This document shows, in pieces, positions 60,985 through 64,000 of a stretch of DNA of 64,000 bases. The notes below the pieces were generated by a model. The model had not been told where the DNA came from, did no database searches, and was given only the letters and a program-made list of their open reading frames with translations. The first letter of the stretch is position 1; each line of letters starts with the position of its first letter. Both the position numbers and the translations under genes were made by a program. Source of the stretch: JBBDST01 sp040904765 (GTDB taxonomy: Bacteria > Actinomycetota > Nitriliruptoria > Nitriliruptorales > Nitriliruptoraceae); contig JBBDST010000065.1 in the NCBI GenBank assembly GCA_040904765.1, forward strand, positions 1 to 64,000, in the 5' to 3' direction.

Positions 60985-63413
60985 ATGTCCCCTGCAAAGA
61001 CACGCACCACCAAAAGCGCGAAAGCAACCCAGCAGACGCGTACACGACGCCGCTGGATGTGGGCGCTACTGATTATTCCGGCGACAATTCTTGGTGCCGG
61101 AGGCCTTTTGGCGTTCTACCTGATCTTTTCGGCGATCCCGCTACCTGATGACATCGCGAGCGACGCTTCAGTGGTGTACGACTACACCGGCACGCCTGTG
61201 GGTTCACTAGCCGAAGAACGCTCCCGTATGGACTTAAGCCTTGACGAACTACCGGACCATCTGATTGAGGCGGTGCTCGCAGCGGAAGATCGCCGCTTTT
61301 ATGAACATCGTGGCGTTTCTTTCACCGGCATTCTGCGGGCTGTCTTCACCAATGTTCGCGCCGGTTCGGTCCAGCAAGGCGGCTCGACGATCACCCAGCA
61401 GTACATCAAAAACGCCATGTTAAGCCCGGATCAGACGTATTCCCGCAAAGTTGAAGAGGCCGCGTTGGCCATCAAACTTGAGCAGCGCTACGACAAAACA
61501 ACGATCCTGACGTTTTATTTGAACACGATCTACTGGGGTCGTGGGGCGTACGGGATTGAAGCGGCTGCCCGCACCTATTTTGGTGTAACGGCCACTGAAT
61601 TGACGGTGAATCAGGCTGCGACCCTTGCAGGCATCATCGCTGCCCCTGAAGCTTACGACCCGGCCGAACAGCCTGAACGTGCCGAGGGACGCCGCCAGTA
61701 TGTGATCGGTGGCATGGTCGATACGGGCGCGCTTGACGAGCCCGAAGCGACTCGACTGGTTGCCGCGGGCCTGCCAAACGTCACGCCACGAGCAGGGCTT
61801 GATCGGGGCCCCAATGCCTATTATCTCGATGCTGTCCGCCGTGAACTTTCTGCAGTGATCAGTTTCGATGACGGGCGCCTGTTTCGCGGGTTGCGGATCT
61901 ACACCGGACTTGATGTGAACCTGCAGGCCACCGCACAAGAAACGCTTGCAGACGCGATCGCTGAAGGTCCGTCAGACACCGGCGCGATTGTAAGTATCGA
62001 CCCGCTAAACGGTGAGGTTCGTGCGCTCGTTGGTGGACCTGATGGCACCGTACAGCCGTTAAACACGGCGTTACGATCGATGCGCCAGGCCGGCTCGACG
62101 TTCAAGGCATTTACGTTGCAGGCGTTTCTTGAAGCCGGATACAGCCCCAATTCGGTGTTTCCTGCTCCCAGCCAACTGTCAATCGGTGACGCCACGATTC
62201 GAAACTACGGTGGCAGCGGATCCTTTAGCCAAACGGTCACCGAGGCAACGGTGCGTTCGACCAACACGGTGTACGTATCCATGCAGGAACTGATTGGACG
62301 CGAATCGGTGATTGATGCAGCCAGACGGAGCGGCCTGCCGTTAACCAAACGTGACGAAGCGTTCCCAACAGATCGCGATGAAGGCGACACGATGCGCCCG
62401 TTTGCGGGCCTCACCCTTGGCCAGGACGTGTTCTCTCCGCTTGAACTCACAGCCGCGTACACAACCTACGCCGCTGATGGTTTCGCAATCACACCACAAC
62501 TCGTGGTGCGGGTCGAAGACGCTCAAGGACGGGTGCTGTACACACCGGAAGTGACCGAACAGCAGGTCATGGAGGTGAATGTGGCCCGCACCGTCACCGC
62601 GTTGCTGCAACGCTCGGTTGCCCAAGGTACGGGACGAAACGCACAGCTAGCTGATCGGCCGGTAGCCGGCAAAACCGGCACGACAAATGATGCACGCGAC
62701 GTGTGGTTTGTGGGTTACGTGCCGCAACTTGTTACCGGCGTATGGCTTGGCAATCTGGATAACACGCCGCTTGGCGGTAGCGCCACCGGCGGCGGTTTAG
62801 CCGCACCGGTGTGGGCGACATATATGGGTGAAGCGGTTAAAGATTTGCCGGTCGAATCGTTTCCTCGCCCGACTGACATGGGAACCGTCGTTGGCGCACT
62901 CACCGAATGTCCCGAGGGGTACACGTTCATGTCACCCGATGACCCTGCCTTGCAAGATGACGACGCCGAGGTGTTAAACGGGTATCTGAACAGTGACGGC
63001 GAAGTCTGTGCCAAAGAACCTCCCCCCCAATGTCCTGAGGGCTACACGTTCACAGCAGAACCTCCCGGCGGTTTTGCTGACAACGTTGAAGTGCTCGATG
63101 AACCGGTTGACGAGGAGGGGCGTGTGTGCACTCGCGTCGTTGATGAACCCAAAGACCCGACAGAGCCCGCACCAGAGCCCGAAGAAGAACCTGNNNNNNN
63201 NNNNNNNNNNNNNNNNNNNNNNNNNNNNNNNNNNNNNNNNNNNNNNNNNNNNNNNNNNNNNNNNNNNNNNNNNNNNNNNNNNNNNNNNNNNNNGCACCAG
63301 AGCCCGAAGAAGAACCTGAAGAACCTGCACCAGAGCCCGAAGAAGAGTCAGACGAAACTGCCTCGCCAGCGCAACCAAATGTCGCCCCAAGTGACCCTCT
63401 GGCACAGCAGTAA
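60985..63413 (+). CDS. Class A penicillin-binding protein (transglycosylase/transpeptidase), tail crossing an assembly gap
   Basis: A bifunctional peptidoglycan synthase. Residues 24-50 form the membrane anchor; the GT51 domain has catalytic E101 in LAAEDRRFYEHRG and QGGSTITQQYIKN. The transpeptidase has the SxxK motif in RQAGSTFKAF, SxN in RSTNTVY and KTG in GKTGTTNDARDVWFVGY. Two short C-terminal repeats (CPEGYTF) and a Pro/Glu-rich tail follow. The tail is broken by 100 N at 63194-63293. After the gap the coding frame that continues the repeat is GCA-CCA-GAG and ends at TAA 63411-63413; 100 N is only a placeholder, so the frame through it is not meaningful. Confidence 0.92.
63169..63347 (+). 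repeat. Tandem coding repeat APEPEEEP around a 100-N gap
   Basis: The 24-base unit encoding A-P-E-P-E-E-E-P occurs at 63169-63192 and 63294-63317, and a third partial copy at 63327-63347 follows a short EEP spacer. The assembly gap 63194-63293 falls inside the array, so copy number is unknown. It lies in the acidic tail of the penicillin-binding protein. Confidence 0.85.
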
Positions 63414-63438
63414 CGGTCAGGCCTGATCTGACCCAGTG

Positions 63439-64000
63439 CTAGGCGATGGCGCCTGCCTGGCGAAGGTGCGCAATCGTGTCCGCGTCAAACCCGTGAGCGG
63501 CCAACACTTCGTTGGTATCTGCACCGGGTGTTGCCCCGCCCCGACGGATCGTCCCTGGGGTGCGTGAGAACCGGGGTGCTGGGGCCGGCTGGGTCATCCC
63601 GTCGACTTCAACAAACAGCTCACGGGCCTGGTTGTGCGGATACAGGTGGGCTTCGGTTGGGCGCAGTACTGGCGTGACACAGGCATCAAGGTCACGGAAC
63701 ACCTCGACCCATGCATCCCTGGGTTTACTTGCGATCAGCGCGGCAATCTGCTGTTTTTGTTCGGGCCATAACGATTCAGGCATTTGTGGCCACGCATCAT
63801 GTTCAAGCCCAAGGCCGGTGAGAAATGCAGCATAGAACTGGGGTTCAAGCGCACCCACCGACAGGAACTCGCCGTCTTGGCACGCGTAGGCGCTGTAGTA
63901 CGGCGCGGCTCCGTCAAGCAGGTTTGATTCGCGTTCGTTGCGCCACATGTCGGTTGCAAGCCAGCCGTACAAAAACGACAGCAGTGAGGTCGCCCCGTCA
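63439..64000 (-). CDS. CaiB/BaiF CoA-transferase, alpha-methylacyl-CoA racemase-like, 5' end outside window
   Basis: The C-terminal 187 residues of a type III CoA-transferase family protein, open to the window edge. DGATSLLSFLYGW, then ERESNLLDGAAPYYSAYACQDGEFLSVGALEPQFYAAFL is the signature of alpha-methylacyl-CoA racemase (AMACR/Mcr), which epimerises 2-methylacyl-CoA esters for beta-oxidation. The catalytic His and Asp are upstream and not visible, apart from the conserved GALEPQFY loop. It converges on the penicillin-binding protein gene, 25 bases apart. Confidence 0.9.
   Translation of the reverse strand, partial: DGATSLLSFLYGWLATDMWRNERESNLLDGAAPYYSAYACQDGEFLSVGALEPQFYAAFLTGLGLEHDAWPQMPESLWPEQKQQIAALIASKPRDAWVEVFRDLDACVTPVLRPTEAHLYPHNQARELFVEVDGMTQPAPAPRFSRTPGTIRRGGATPGADTNEVLAAHGFDADTIAHLRQAGAIA

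Noticed and set aside
63294..63426. Basic C-terminal tail of the penicillin-binding protein in the frame that continues across the N-run
   Set aside because: The 100-N length is arbitrary; the repeat frame gives the expected acidic tail and a proper stop at 63411-63413.
1..64000. tRNA, rRNA, CRISPR array, prophage or transposase
   Set aside because: No regularly spaced repeats, no tRNA-like T-loop with matching arms, and no phage or transposase proteins were recognised on reading both strands; a tRNAscan/Infernal run would be decisive.

Overview
The window reads as ordinary bacterial chromosome of mid-to-high GC and high gene density, most likely from an uncultured, aerobic and possibly marine member of the Actinomycetota, perhaps Acidimicrobiia. 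The grounds are a glnA2-type glutamine synthetase beside glnE, an SCO6745-family protein, IcmF, several type III CoA-transferases, an NtaA/SnaA-type flavin monooxygenase pair, KorAB and frequent GTG starts. Three N-runs (17598-17607, 33645-33744, 63194-63293) show it is a scaffolded draft or metagenome assembly. I saw no rRNA, tRNA, CRISPR array, insertion sequence or prophage.

Layout. 1-1202: truncated flavin monooxygenase. 1758-6029 (minus): GltS-type glutamate transporter, a DUF1611 (DgcN-like) protein and an Orr-type racemase, which together look like a D-glutamate or other D-amino-acid module. 6156-8512: lipoprotein-type class F sortase and two phosphatases. 8779-18970: a catabolic island with a crotonase, a type III CoA-transferase, a GGT-like hydrolase, an SCO6745 protein, then a GntR-controlled operon (GntR, MmgE/PrpD, aconitase-type large and small subunits), closed by a paralogue of the first monooxygenase. 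19097-24927: nitrogen block glnE, glnA, amt. 25122-33490: nadE, MFS exporter, panB, B12-related btuF-like and pduO-type genes, pabB, an IclR regulator. 33791-40758: clpP, amidase, a probable selenoprotein, an ECF sigma factor with its membrane partner, and a diguanylate cyclase. 41103-46863: NYN-LOTUS protein, HAD/APH pair, korB/korA. 47101-55154: M23 peptidase and an acyl-CoA operon (hotdog thioesterase, Mcd-like acyl-CoA dehydrogenase, MarR, icmF, crotonase). 55323-64000: ilvD, a hypothetical protein, a MUG-type DNA glycosylase, two CorC/HlyC-type membrane proteins, a class A penicillin-binding protein, and a truncated AMACR-type CoA-transferase.

The most striking item is at 35723-36511. 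A thioredoxin-fold gene has an in-frame UGA exactly where the first cysteine of its redox motif should be (U-A-S-C). A compact hairpin fitting the bacterial SECIS rules lies just downstream. This is best read as a selenocysteine protein with an N-terminal glutaredoxin-like domain and a C-terminal helical, DinB-like region. Second in interest is the GntR operon: it has a perfect 11-5-11 operator, and its aconitase-family large subunit keeps the Fe-S cysteines but has lost the usual active-site Asp-His pair, which suggests an unassigned reaction.
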